Shown here: one piece after another, positions 1 to 10,096 of the stretch
How positions within the stretch are numbered: position 1 is the first letter of the stretch
Layout: each line of letters starts with the position of its first letter
Assembly (NCBI RefSeq): GCF_030272615.1
Contig: NC_081415.1
Location: 629,715,240 to 629,773,239, forward strand
Length of the DNA: 58,000 nt
DNA from: Cryptomeria japonica
Taxonomy: Eukaryota > Streptophyta > Pinopsida > Cupressales > Cupressaceae
Direction of reading: 5' to 3'
The notes under the pieces: model-generated
The model's input: only the letters and a program-made list of their open reading frames with translations
Database searches by the model: none
Told to the model about the DNA's origin: nothing
Program-made: the position numbers and the translations under genes

Positions 1-104
1 GTAGGAAGAAGGATTTGGAGAAAATTAAGTTAATGGGTGAATCTTTGGTGGAGTCAGGGTCAGTAAAGACTCTAGATTCACACTTTTTAAATCCCCCAAA
101 ATGA
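1..104 (+). pseudogene. LINE-A ORF1, C-terminal tail (partial)
   Basis: An open frame enters from the window edge (codons start at base 3) and ends in a TGA at 102-104. The visible ~33 codons are charged and carry no domain. I read it as the end of a LINE ORF1 (nucleic-acid-binding protein) because the next frame starts a LINE endonuclease and the stop overlaps that start as ATGA (101-104). The same arrangement occurs at 22037-22040 and, as TTGA, at 40584-40587. The ORF1 N-terminus and zinc knuckle lie outside the window. This is inference from position; the fragment alone would not be recognisable. Confidence 0.5.
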
Positions 105-1235
105 TTATTCTACCATGGAATGTAAGGGGCTTGAATAGTGTCCCTAGGAAAAAAGTTGTTCATGATTTGATCAGAAATCAAGGCCCTGATGTTCTATTTC
201 TTCAGGAGACGAAGCTTCCAGTGGAGTGTATGTCTAGTTTAGTGTCCAAGTTGTGGAGGAATGGGGAGTGTTAGTGCATTGGTGCCCTTGGATCATTTGG
301 GGGTGTAGCATGCTCATGGAATCCAAGGAAGAGAAATCCTATGGTTTGGATGTCTATAAATCTTTTATGTCTATTCTTTCTTCTAGTTTTGAGATAGGGG
401 AGGTAATCCTTTTCTCAAACATCTATGCTCCTATTGAATTTAGGGGAAAACAATTGTTGTGTTCCCATATTAGATTTGTTCATAGTATGGCACCCTTTCA
501 CCCATGGATTTTGGCAGGAGATTTTAGTTCTATCTCTGAGTTGGTTGAGAATCGGGGGAGGTAATGTGAGGTTGGAACCCTCGATGCTACTTCTTTGAGA
601 TAGCATGGATACTCTGAATTAAGTGGATATCAAGCCTAGAAATGGTCAATTCACCTAGAACAATTGCAGGTTGGGGAGTACTGTATTGCTAAGAGATTGG
701 ACCGGTTTTTGGTTTCATGCTATTGGGTGGGTGGTAATTGGTCTTCATGTTCAAAAATATTGGATTGGAGAGGTTCAGATCATTGGCATATCAATCTTTC
801 CATTAATTCTACTCAGGTGCCTCACAATCCCTTGTTCAAGTTCTAGCTCATGTGGTTGCATGACTCTTCTCTATATGATTGTGTGGCTGATTGGTGGAGG
901 CGTGGTAGACCTACTTTTGGTATGGCTATGTACATCCTTTCTAAGAAGCTTCAATTTGTGAAGTCTCAGCTCAAGCAATGGAATAGACAGTGTTTTGAAA
1001 ATGTTTTTCATGCAAAGGCGCTAGCTCAAGCGGAGTTGGATAGCATTACGAGATTAATAAGGGAAAATGGAGTGACTGGGGATTTTCTTTAGGAGGCATG
1101 AGTGGTGACAGTCCCGGAGGAGTGGGAGGTGAGGGAGGAAGTGTATTGGAAGCAAAAGGCATGGATAGAGTGTCTTTAAGAAGGGGACACAAATACAACA
1201 TTCTTCTTCAATTCAGTGAAGAAGAATCAAAACTT
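101..1235 (+). pseudogene. LINE-A ORF2: endonuclease domain and linker, truncated
   Basis: This is the N-terminal part of an L1-type ORF2. It starts MIILPWNVRGLN, the apurinic-type endonuclease opening, and continues with LFLQETKLP (catalytic Glu), NIYAP, LAGDFSS, RLDRFLVS and SDHWHINLS. These are the endonuclease motifs that nick target DNA in LINE retrotransposition. The linker that follows contains LKQWNRQCFENVF and the diagnostic EGDTNTTFFFNSVKKN near 1185-1230. The frame changes near 250-370 and again around 550-850 and has several stops, so it is dead. It ends abruptly at about 1235 against a minus-strand copia gag, before the reverse transcriptase. The LINE 3' fragment at 10097-11350 could be from the same family, but that the two were once one copy cannot be shown. 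Confidence 0.85.
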
Positions 1236-1796
1236 TAACTCAAAAGCAATGAGCTTACCAATTAGAGAATCAACAGTAACCTTATCCTTAGTAACTGAAC
1301 TCAACTCTTGAATAGAAGACACTCTAATTAAATAGGCAGACAATAGGGTTCTAAGCATCTTACTTACCATAATGTCTTCTTCTATAGTACCACCGACAAC
1401 CTCATTAATCCTCTGTCCATACTAAGTAATGTTTTCTCCTTCCATCATTCTCATATCATCAAACTTTCCTTTAAGACTCTCTTCCTTAGCCTTTTGAACA
1501 TGCTTATCACCATCGTAGATTAATTCTAGCTTCTCCCAAACTTCAAAATCAGTCTCTAAACCATGGACATCAATATATTCAATATCAGACAGTGAACTTA
1601 CTATGGCTTCTAGTGCTTGAATGCTTTCTTGTTGCTCCTTCAACTGATCTATAGCCAGAGGACCGGTAGGAGGTACATACATAGTAATAACATGCTGCCA
1701 GAACTGAGCACCCATACCTTTGATATATAACTTCATTCTATCACTACATATTTTGTAGTTGACCTTAGTGAACTTGGGACCTTCCTTCTTCATCAT
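1236..1796 (-). pseudogene. Copia-2 gag (partial)
   Basis: This is the N-terminal gag of a Ty1/copia retrotransposon on the minus strand, starting MMKKEGPKFTKVNY at 1796. It contains the features of the plant copia gag family: a W-x-H segment, the helix LKEQQESIQALEAIVSSL, VWEKLELIYDG and KFDDMRMMEGENI. A stop interrupts it at 1419-1421. The same frame then continues with GTIEEDIMVSKMLRTLLSAY and SLIGKLIAFEL down to about 1236. It matches the gag at 43313-44251 segment by segment (there EGENIIQYSTRLKEI and GTIEEKDVTSKLLRTLL), so the two elements are relatives. The rest of gag and all of pol are lost where LINE-A begins. Gag would form the virus-like particle. Confidence 0.85.
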
Positions 1797-1864
1797 CTTC
1801 CTCAGATCTTTTCCTCAAGCAGTTAAGCTTCTACACAAATAGGATCTAATGCTCTGATACCAAT
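1797..1864 (-). promoter_or_regulatory. Copia-2 leader and primer binding site
   Basis: Read on the minus strand, ATTGGTATCAGAGC (1851-1864) lies directly next to the LTR. It is the standard plant primer site for initiator Met-tRNA. It is followed by AGCTTAACTGCTTGAGGAA (within 1812-1830) and then the gag ATG. The leader segment recurs nearly unchanged in the copia-3 leader at 7156-7180. Confidence 0.85.
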
Positions 1865-3352
1865 TGTTAATGTGAGGATCTGGTTAACACTGAGAGGGGG
1901 GGGGGTGAATCAGTGATAACAATAAACTGCAAACTTTCACCAATGTGAACAATACTTCACAAAATAGTTCATAACCAATAACCGTAGTTGATCTAATAAT
2001 CACTTAATGCAGATTTACCAAAACATTACTGGTAGCAACTTAAGTGTTCATCATAAAATAAAGACATCAAATGCATAACTTAACAATTCATCCATAATAT
2101 GAACACAAGGATTTTTCACGTGGAAACCCAAATGGGAAAAACCACAGTGGGAATTGGTACCCATAAAATTTGTACTCTTTCGGAATGCGCCCTTTTAGGA
2201 GCTTAGCTTGATTAGGCTCTTTAAAACAATGCTCAGTTAAAAGAAGACCCTGTTAGGAGTCACACGATCAAGGGATTTTACAACTTAGCTTTGTTAGGAG
2301 CTTTACCCTATTAGGAGTAACCTCGCTAGAGGATTTAAACTCAATTTGTTGAGCTACCTGATTAAGGGATTTATACAATCAAGCCTGTTAGGACCTACCC
2401 AGTTAAGGGATTTAAATGTTGCTGCAACTATTAGGAAGCACCAGATAAATGATCTGATCAATGCACTCTCTACTAATACAGATCCACTTCAACTCCAATT
2501 TGCTTCTCTCATGCAGACATCTCTATCTGGTTCGACATACACAGACTTCTCTAATCACCGACACGATTAAAACCTTCTAAAACTTGACCTAAATAACCTT
2601 TACAATTAGGTCGGTTACAAAAACCTAATCTACAATGAATCTACATAATAGATCATATCAGATCATTACAAGTCATTACAATTCATCATACAAATTATTA
2701 CAACAAATTACAAGACAATTAAAGTCATTGAATGATCATAACTCATCACCGCACATCGATCTAATAAGTTGTCAAGCCCTTATCACATTTTGCTAAGCAC
2801 TTCGCTGCTTCCCAAGAAATTTGATCCTTGAACGTGCCAAAACAACATCTTATCTCTTCGCATGGATCTTGACACATCATCAACAACTTATGAACATGAA
2901 AAGAATCATTGCCAAACCATAAAACATCGTCGGTCAAAAGATCTTGATACCGATTCTAAAACCTTCGTTGATTATACAATAGTCAATTACAAACATGACT
3001 TTTGGTTTTCCAAACATGGTGAGGTTCATGTCATAGACTCATAATGATGTCATAAGCACACATTCCAAACCGCAACACTTAACTCAACATGGATCACAAC
3101 CGCAACCATCTCCTTCTTCGTTCCTTCTTACGAGTTCACTGTCACTTGACAGTTTTGCTTTCCAAATCAACTCAAATCAATCCATGAGTAGACTTAGATG
3201 ACATACCAAGCATAAACAAACATGGACAAATATAGTTTCCATCAATGACAACACAAATAACTGATCATCAAGCATGATATCATAAATATATCATCACCAA
3301 CAGTTCATCAATATGTCATTACCAACAGTCCTTTAATATATCATCACCAACA
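1865..3352 (-). mobile_element. Copia-2 LTR
   Basis: This is the 5' LTR of the minus-strand copia-2. On the plus strand it starts TGTTAATGTGAGG beside the primer site. A run of G with GTGAATCAGTGAT follows (CACCCCCC on the element strand), a typical pre-primer tail in this copia group. Around 2115-2160 is the block CACGTGGAAACCCAAATGGG, also found at 7380 and (reversed) at 8375, 9695 and 43070 in the other copia LTRs. Between 2190 and 2420 short TTAGGAG words recur. The outer end is one of three ACCAACA positions (3302, 3326 or 3352) in a local triplication, so the boundary is uncertain by about 50 bases. No second LTR is in the window. Confidence 0.7.
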
Positions 3353-3360
3353 GTCCTTTA
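3284..3360. repeat. Short direct repeat at the copia-2 LTR edge
   Basis: The words ATATCATCACCAACAG, ATATGTCATTACCAACAG and ATATCATCACCAACAG follow one another, two with TCCTTTA attached, giving about three imperfect copies of a ~25-bp unit. They sit where the LTR meets the CACTA sequence and blur the insertion junction. Confidence 0.7.
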
Positions 3361-3369
3361 TTGGTACAC

Positions 3370-5720
3370 TAACATCTCCACCATCATCTCCATCAGTTGT
3401 GCCAGCATGCCAGCAACTCATAGTAGGGCAACCTACTAAATTGTCTTGGATAACTTTTGAGTCCCTGTGGAAGCCGGTCATTAATGCCTTGACGACCTTC
3501 ATGAAGCATATAAGTTAAAAAAATTAACAACGACAATCATTGTCAATTACAACATGAGTAAACAAAACACAATATAAAAATATAAATTCCAAACATATCA
3601 TATATGATAGATATTACAATTTTATCTGATGTATAACCTTGATGATTAATTCTATTATATTCCAACTTCCATAGGCGAGGTGTCATTCTTCATGGTTTTG
3701 ATGTAGTCTCTTCTTTCCTATTGAAAATATATTTTTTAGTAGTTCGATACTTATGATTTATGTGGAGGAAGTGCCTATACTCATCAAACACCTACTTTCC
3801 TAAACTTTGAATGACGAGATTTCATCTTTGGACCACAAATTGGACATGCAAATTTTCCCTTTCTTTGAAGACCTGCAAGATAATATATAATTGGATTAAA
3901 TATGCCATTTTTTTATAAAAAACATACATGATATCTACTTCATAAAATTAAGTATCGTTAAAGTGCAGTCGAACGTTATAACATACCACAAAAATGTGTT
4001 AGCGCTGGGGCATCATGAATTTGTCGATACAAGCATTGCATGGAATTGAAATTGTCTTTGTCCTATTGGTCTAGAGATGTCATACATAGTGACGTCATTC
4101 CATAATTTTAGTAACTCGTCGATAACAGGATCGATATATACATTCATATCTTTAACTTGGTACTTACCTAGTTGAATGAATATAAACATTACATAATTAT
4201 TATAACTATTTTTTTGCAATATATATAAATTAATGTACATGACTATTAAATGAAAAAAATATAAGTCATTATGCAACAAATAAGACAAATTTGATGCTAC
4301 TACGTTAAAGAAAATTGATGTAAACAAATACCTAGAACAATCATTGCCAACATTATGTGCTCCCTCTTTATTGACATCCATGGAGGAATGTTATTGTTGA
4401 TAACAAAAACAGGCCACACCGAGTAAATAGATCTCAGTTCTCCAAATGTATTGACACCATCCACTGTCAATGAAAGCCTGAGATTACGAGGTTCTTCTTT
4501 AAAGTGTGGCCATTTTTTCTCCATGTCCCTAAATGCAGAACCATCTACAAGCATTTGAATAATGTCATCTCCACTTCTATTTCGTGCATGGTAATTTGTA
4601 AATTGCACTAAGCTTTCGCACCTAAATAATCGTTGCATATGTGGAATAATGAGAATTTAACGAAGAACCTTGCGATGCACCTTTTTTGTTAGTTGATATG
4701 TTCGATATCTACTGATATGACATTCTAGGCATTCTATTGCAAATTCATGTTATTTATGATATATAATATGATCATTGGGACATGCATCGATTGCTTGATA
4801 CTCTATTCCACTATTCCAATATCTTTCATAATGGCAGATAAATCTCAATATGAGCAAGGTAAAATATTTGATGGTGGTAACAAAAATTCACTTATCAATC
4901 TACAACAAAAAAATAATTTGTTAATATAAAGAATATTAATGGTGCATATTTCATCCTTTATTTACTAATGATGAACTAACAACAAAAATAGATGAAAAAA
5001 GATGACATATATGACATACCTTAACATCTGTGAGATTTCTATGTTGGATAAACCATTCATAACCTTCAAGTTCACCAGCAACAATACAACAGAGAGAAGA
5101 GTTGTTTGGGAGCCTTCATAAAGGGGCTTGTATGCCTTCTCAAGTACAGGTAAATCATGAACATCATCAAAGTCATCTCAATCATCATGATCAGTTGTGC
5201 CACTAAATGTGTCATGAATCAATGTTGTACCATCATCTTTAACTGTGTTTTCTGGTGCATGATCATCTTCTTCCATAGGATGATTAACTTCATCTTTGAT
5301 ATTAACAGCTCCATGTTCCTCCACTTGCAAAACCACATTCTTTGAGCCATGATAATCTATATCATGTGCCCTAGGGCGCCCCACCTTATAATAATGATCG
5401 ACATGAGTAAACCATGATCATGATCAAGTGATTTTATATATATATATATAAAATGTTAAAATGATATAAACATTTACAAATTTAATCAATATAAAGACAT
5501 ATAATGAACAACTTACCAATGAACGATAATCATACCCCCCTTCAATTTGACCATGCTACCTACAATGTTTCTCACCTATTGCGATTAAAAGTCTTCTCAT
5601 CTTTAAGCCCTTGCAATTATTGCAAGGACAATAACATTTTCCATCACCCTTTCTTTTCAATCTAACCCACAATCTAGCAATTGTCTCTTCATTTTGTTCT
5701 AGAATAATATTATCTGGCAT
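3370..5720 (-). pseudogene. CACTA (En/Spm) TNP2-like transposase, multi-exon, decayed
   Basis: TNP2-type transposases excise and reinsert CACTA DNA transposons. Five exons can be traced on the minus strand. Exon 1 (5720-5517) has MPDNIILEQNEE and the cysteine cluster CYCPCNNCK, then GTAAGT. Exon 2 (5384-5020) is acidic, then KPLYEGSQTTLLSVVLLL, the usual 'PLYpG' segment. Exon 3 (~4903-4332) has YQAIDACPNDHIIYH, MQRLFRCESL, YHARNRSGD and the hallmark EEPRNLRLSLTVDGVNTFGE followed by PPWMSIKREHIMLAMIVLG. Exon 4 (4167-3987) has YIDPVIDELLKLWNDV. Exon 5 (from 3872) has KGKFACPICG and RLPYYELLA. Introns begin GT and end AG. Several in-frame stops and shifts (for example TGA after DHDD in exon 2) show it is inactive. 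The downstream catalytic part is missing, apparently cut off where the copia-2 LTR starts. Confidence 0.85.
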
Positions 5721-6114
5721 GATTTTTCTCTACCAAACTTGAATATTTAGATCTTCAAAAAATATCAAACTCACACTCCAATAATCTTAAATCATAGATA
5801 GGTAATAAAATCTAATAATTTTGATATTTTGCACCAAAAAAAATCAGCCTATAACAAACTGTCGTAAGTATAGCAAAAAAATTTGGTTCGGAACCCTAAC
5901 GAACCTAACCATATACTCGTTAGCCCACAAATTTAAGTGTATGTCAAAATAGCGACTAAAATCAAGGAGTGTCACAATTTTGACAAACGTCGGGCAGAAA
6001 TTTAAAAAAAAAAAGAAAATTTCACATTAAATACACAAGTACCTGACGATACAATTAATTATTGGACTTTCGTTGGAAAGTTTCATTAGATTTTGTAGTC
6101 AAATGAGTCAGTGT
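5721..6114 (-). other. CACTA upstream region; no gene seen
   Basis: This non-coding AT-rich stretch lies upstream of the TNP2 start and should contain the CACTA subterminal region. I looked for a terminal CACTACAAGAAA-type end (its complement on this strand) and did not find one, so the CACTA terminus is missing or diverged. A poly-A run occurs near 6003-6013. The join to the copia-3 gag lies somewhere in 6060-6115. Confidence 0.4.
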
Positions 6115-7141
6115 GCTTGCACCAGATTCCAATACATAAGGTTTGTTTGCATTATTTACCTCCTTTTTTCTCCATACCATGAAGTTTGCTTTTTCTTAGA
6201 TTCACAAGTCTTGACAATATTTTTCTTCATAGACTTCTTCACAACAACCACATTTCTGCACTTACCAGCATAATGTCCAGACTGATTGCACTTATAACAT
6301 TAGATGTTCCTCTAAATTGATTATATTTATGATCATAACCATTGCATATATGGAAATAGCCGTGAAATGTCCTATTACTATTCATCCCATTTATTCCAAT
6401 CGAATAATAATTTTGATTCATAACTTGATTTCTACAGTAACTTTCTTTGTGACCAAACTTCTTGCAATTGAAACATATTGAGTGTTCAGTTCTTTTATGC
6501 TTCTACATTCTATAGCCTTATGACCAAATGTATTGCATTAAAAATAATAACCATGAAATTGTGGGCACCTTTATGCATTTGGTTGACAAACTGGCAGTCT
6601 CTTTGTAGTAGATCTCTAATTCTGGATTTTGTCTGTATCTTTAGGTTTCCTCTCTACTTCCACCTTGACTTCCTTGCCTTTTTCTTTGTCTTTCTTATTT
6701 GAACATTCACCAGATTGAAATCCTAGTCCAGTCTTATCTTCATGAGGTTTCTGGATGTTAATAAAGTCATCCAATAGTTTGTTGTTTTCATGAACTTTAG
6801 TTTATGCTTTCAGCTTCTTTACTTCTTGTTCCAACTTCTCATATTCTTCAGTCTTTAGCTTAATTGAATCTTTCAGACTTTCTTCCACTTTGTTCTTTTC
6901 TTCAATTTTCAACATCAGATCTTTAATGATTTCATTCACCCACTTTAACTGATTATTAACTTCTTTATGTCTCAACTTGAACTTTTGGATCTGTTCTCGT
7001 AGTTTCACTATACATTCATTTGCTTTCTTTGATGTTTTCTTTCAATTCCTCATTCTCTAATTTCACACTTTACAGATCTTCAAGGTCTATCTTTAATTCT
7101 TCATCCAGATGATATTCTTTGGTTATCTTCATTAGTGCCAT
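6115..7141 (-). pseudogene. Copia-3 gag with coiled coil and three zinc knuckles
   Basis: This is a minus-strand gag of a second copia type. From its ATG at 7141 it reads MALMKITKEYHLDEELK, followed (after a frameshift near 7040) by a long heptad-rich coiled coil (7008-6802, LREQIQKFKLRHKEVNNQL). Three CCHC knuckles follow: QCNTFGHKAIEC with its first Cys position altered (about 6560-6520), CFNCKKFGHKESYC (about 6480-6430) and CYKCNQSGHYAGKC (6299-6254). CCHC knuckles bind the element RNA during packaging. After the last knuckle is a lysine-rich tail. The body of a normal gag between leader and coiled coil is missing, so this may be a derived or deleted form. Stops and frameshifts are present, and protease onward is lost near the CACTA border. 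Confidence 0.75.
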
Positions 7142-7210
7142 GATTCAACCAACAAGGATCTTCCTCAAGTAGTTAAGCTGGCAAATAAGGGACCAGGCTC
7201 TGATACCAAT
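7142..7210 (-). promoter_or_regulatory. Copia-3 leader and primer binding site
   Basis: On the minus strand ATTGGTATCAGAGC (7197-7210) abuts the LTR and is the Met-tRNA primer site. The leader AGCTTAACTACTTGAGGAAG (7160-7179) differs from copia-2 (AGCTTAACTGCTTGAGGAA) at one position over the shared stretch. Confidence 0.85.
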
Positions 7211-7619
7211 TGTTGAATGGTTGAATGGTCTGGAATATTGAGAAGGGGGTGAATCAAAATTCTTACAGTAATAGAAACTTTTCTTTGATATCAACCTTAG
7301 CAATTAATCTCATCAATATGAATCAACAAATGTAGAATAAATGAAAGACATAATCACAAGATAGACACCAAGTTTTTATACATGGAAAACCCAAATGGCA
7401 AAAACCACAAAGAGGGTTAAATCTCAGGATAATATAACTAGTTATATGGTGTTTACAAAAATAGCTCACTACCTGATTACAACATGACTTACTGTCAGAG
7501 TGCTCACTGCAATAGAAATAAATGAATTGAAGAAAATTGCATCTCCATATGCATGAGATTAGTTCCAAGATAAGCCCAGGTAGCAAAACAACTGCTTAGA
7601 ATAGATCCAGTAAGGGATT
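7211..7619 (-). mobile_element. Copia-3 LTR, primer-proximal part
   Basis: This is the LTR segment next to the copia-3 primer site, starting TGTTGAATGG on the plus strand. The conserved block ATGGAAAACCCAAATGGCAA lies near 7382. It stops at 7619 where a plus-strand LTR element begins (TGTTGGCAATTG at 7620). The probable remainder is at 9815-10096. Confidence 0.65.
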
Positions 7620-8561
7620 TGTTGGCAATTGACACTCATCTGATGGCTTCTGATGGTCGATTATTGGTTTAGGGTTGTTATTGATGGCAACGCTTCATGA
7701 GATTCCCATCCAGTAATCACGGATCTTGATTTCCAGAAGAGGATGTCAACTAGTAGCTAGTTAACCGGTATTCCATGTTGAACAAAGCAATTTTGGTCTG
7801 GAAGCTTTTCAGTGATTGCGGTATCATGAATCGTGTATGGGATGATTGAGCCAACATACAAACATCATTTTATCATTGTTTTGGTGATCCACATTTACCT
7901 TTGGTGATCCGGTCAAACTGACATATGACTACATGTTACATTAGCAGGCCAACTTGATAAATGATCTATCTTGTGATTGTGGATATATTAAACCAGTGTG
8001 GGAGATCTTTTTGATGGATGGTATGATTGTATGTGAGTGAGTGGTCATCGATAATTCATTTTGGCATAGTTTCACGTGCGCATTCTTGATTTGGTAGCTG
8101 ACTGAGATAGAGAACAGAGCAGAAAAACAAAGGTGATAGAGTCAGTATCTTTGGCACTCAATCGGAACTCATCCAGGCATTGTAGATGCCATTTTGGAGT
8201 TCATTCATTGTAATACATTACTATAATTGATTTGTAATGCAGTGAGCCTTCTGAGGTTGTAGCCCTTATCAGTGAGCTCTGGGTAGTGTGCCTGAATGCA
8301 TGTACATTCCCCATATTGTAATATTGTTTTGCTACTGGCCATAGTGGAATAATATTGTGGATTCAAATCCCACCATGGTTTTTCCCATTTGGGTTTCCAC
8401 ATAAAAATTCCAGTGTTATGATTTTGTGGTTTATTTTTTTATGTTCTTGCATTTCTATTTCATTTTTGTGCTTCTAGTGGTTTAAAGTTAAGTTAGAAAA
8501 TTTGCTAACCAGTAGATAACTGATTCACCCCCCCCTCTCTTAGTGATCCCTGATTCCAACA
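7620..8561 (+). repeat. 5' LTR of the non-autonomous element
   Basis: The LTR is 942 bp, starts TGTTGGCAATTGACACTC and ends CCTGATTCCAACA. It carries the copia LTR block CCCATTTGGGTTTCCAC near 8385 and a CACCCCCCCCTCTC run just before its end. It differs from the 3' copy at scattered, mostly transition, positions. Confidence 0.85.
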
Positions 8562-8918
8562 ATTGGTATCAGTTCCTTGAAGAGAAACCTAAATGTTGTT
8601 GATGATTTCATTAATAACTTGAAGAGTGGGTGGGACGCTCACCTAGGATTTTTGAAGACCATTTTTGTTGACATCTTCAAGTACTTGTAAAGTCTTTGAC
8701 AAGTATCTTTGTACATAAGTTTTGGGCAACACCCCATCTTTGACATTGCTATCAAAGGGGGATAGTAAAGGTGAAAAATGCACGGTAGAAGAGTGTGTTT
8801 ATAGGTTTCAAAATTCTTTGTCTAAGGGGGAGCCTTAGAAATTCTTTTGATCCGGTGTACAGTTTTCAACACTTAGCCATTTTTCACGAGTGTTGCCATC
8901 AATGCCAAAGGGGGAGAT

Positions 8919-9814
8919 TGTTGGGAATTGACACTCATCCAGTGGCTTCTGATGGTTGATTATTGGTTTAGGGTTGTCATTGTTGGCAACTATTCATGAA
9001 ATTCTCATCCGGTAATCATGGATCTTGATTTCCGGAAGAGGATGTCAGCTGGTAGCCAATTAACTGGTATTCTAGGTTGAATAGAGAAGTTTTGGTTCGG
9101 AAGCTTTCTGGTGATTGCGGTGTCATGAATCGTGTATGGGATGATTGAGCCGACATAGAGACATCATTTAATCATTTTTTTGGTGATCCACATTTACCTT
9201 TGGTGATCTGGTCAAGCCGACATATGACTACACGCTACATTAGCAGGCTGACTTGATAAATGATCTATCTTGCGATTGTGGATATATAAAACTGGTGTGG
9301 GAGATCTTTTTGATGGATGGTATGATTGTATGCAATCGAGTGGTGATCGAGAATCCATTTTGGCATGGTTTCACATGCGCATTCTTGATCTGGTAGTTGA
9401 CTGAGATAGAGAACAGAGCAGAACAACATAAGTGATACAGTCAATATCTTTGGCACTCAACCAAAACTCATCCAAGCATTGTAGATGCTATTTTGGAGTT
9501 CATTCATTGTAATACATTATTGTAATTGTTTGTAAGGGAGTGAGCCTTCTAGGGTTGTAGCCCTTATTGTATTTGAGCAGTGAGATCTAGGCAGTGTGCT
9601 TGAATGCCTGTGCATTCCCCATATTGTAATATTGTTTTTCTACTGGCCATAGTGGAATAATATTGTGGGTTCAAATCCTACCGTGGTTTTTCTCATTTGG
9701 GTTTCCATGTAAAAATTCTGGTGTTATGATTTTGTGGTTGATTGTTTTATGTTCCTGCATTTCAATTTCATATTTGTTCTTCTGGTGGTTTAAAATTAAG
9801 TTAAAAAATTTGCA
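8919..9814 (+). repeat. 3' LTR of the non-autonomous element, 3' truncated
   Basis: It starts TGTTGGGAATTGACACTC directly after the polypurine tract and follows the first LTR until GTTAAAAAATTTGC near 9813. There the sequence changes to unrelated DNA, so the terminal C-rich run and CA end are missing. Confidence 0.85.
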
Positions 9815-10096
9815 ATACAAACATCCGAATAGAAATCCTACTATCACAACTAATACCAACACTTGATACAAAAGGAAAAACATCAACCATGACTAGCAAA
9901 GCACTAGATTCCGAAGCAAAGGATCTTTCAAAAATTACTCTTGTAATCCATACAGACCTCGCTGCTCAATATCACATACATACCTATCTTCCACTGCTGC
10001 TCAACATCACATACATGTACCTATAATCTTCCACTACTGCTCAACAAGCTACATCCGGTCCTAACCGGATCACAGGGTTTGACATCAATGGCAACA
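9815..10096 (-). mobile_element. Probable outer part of the copia-3 LTR
   Basis: On the minus strand this reads as an LTR start (TGTTGCCATTGATGTCAAAC, complement of 10077-10096) and runs toward the insertion at 9814. It holds about three imperfect copies of a ~40-bp unit with CTGCTCAAYATCACATACAT (9960-10040). Assignment to copia-3 rests on orientation and on the inserted element between the two parts. An alternative is an unrelated LTR fragment. Confidence 0.45.

Larger units (their letters stand above)
7620..9814 (+). mobile_element. Non-autonomous copia-type LTR element
   Basis: Two direct LTRs (7620-8561 and 8919-9814) flank only 357 bp of internal DNA. The internal part starts ATTGGTATCAG (8562), a Met-tRNA primer site, and ends with the polypurine tract AAAGGGGGAGAT (8907-8918). 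Neither gag nor pol is present. The internal sequence contains AAGGGGGAG and TCAAAGGGGGATAG words typical of the region before a copia 3' LTR. The second LTR lacks its last ~45 bp, so no target duplication can be read. It appears inserted in the copia-3 LTR. Mobilisation by a related autonomous copia is inference. Confidence 0.8.

Noticed and set aside
253-564. Protein start at 253 as an independent gene
   Set aside because: It contains endonuclease segments (NIYAP, LAGDFSS) and is the frameshifted continuation of the LINE ORF2 that starts at 101.
5430-5452. TATATATA run near 5440 as a promoter
   Set aside because: It lies inside a CACTA intron and is simple-sequence DNA.
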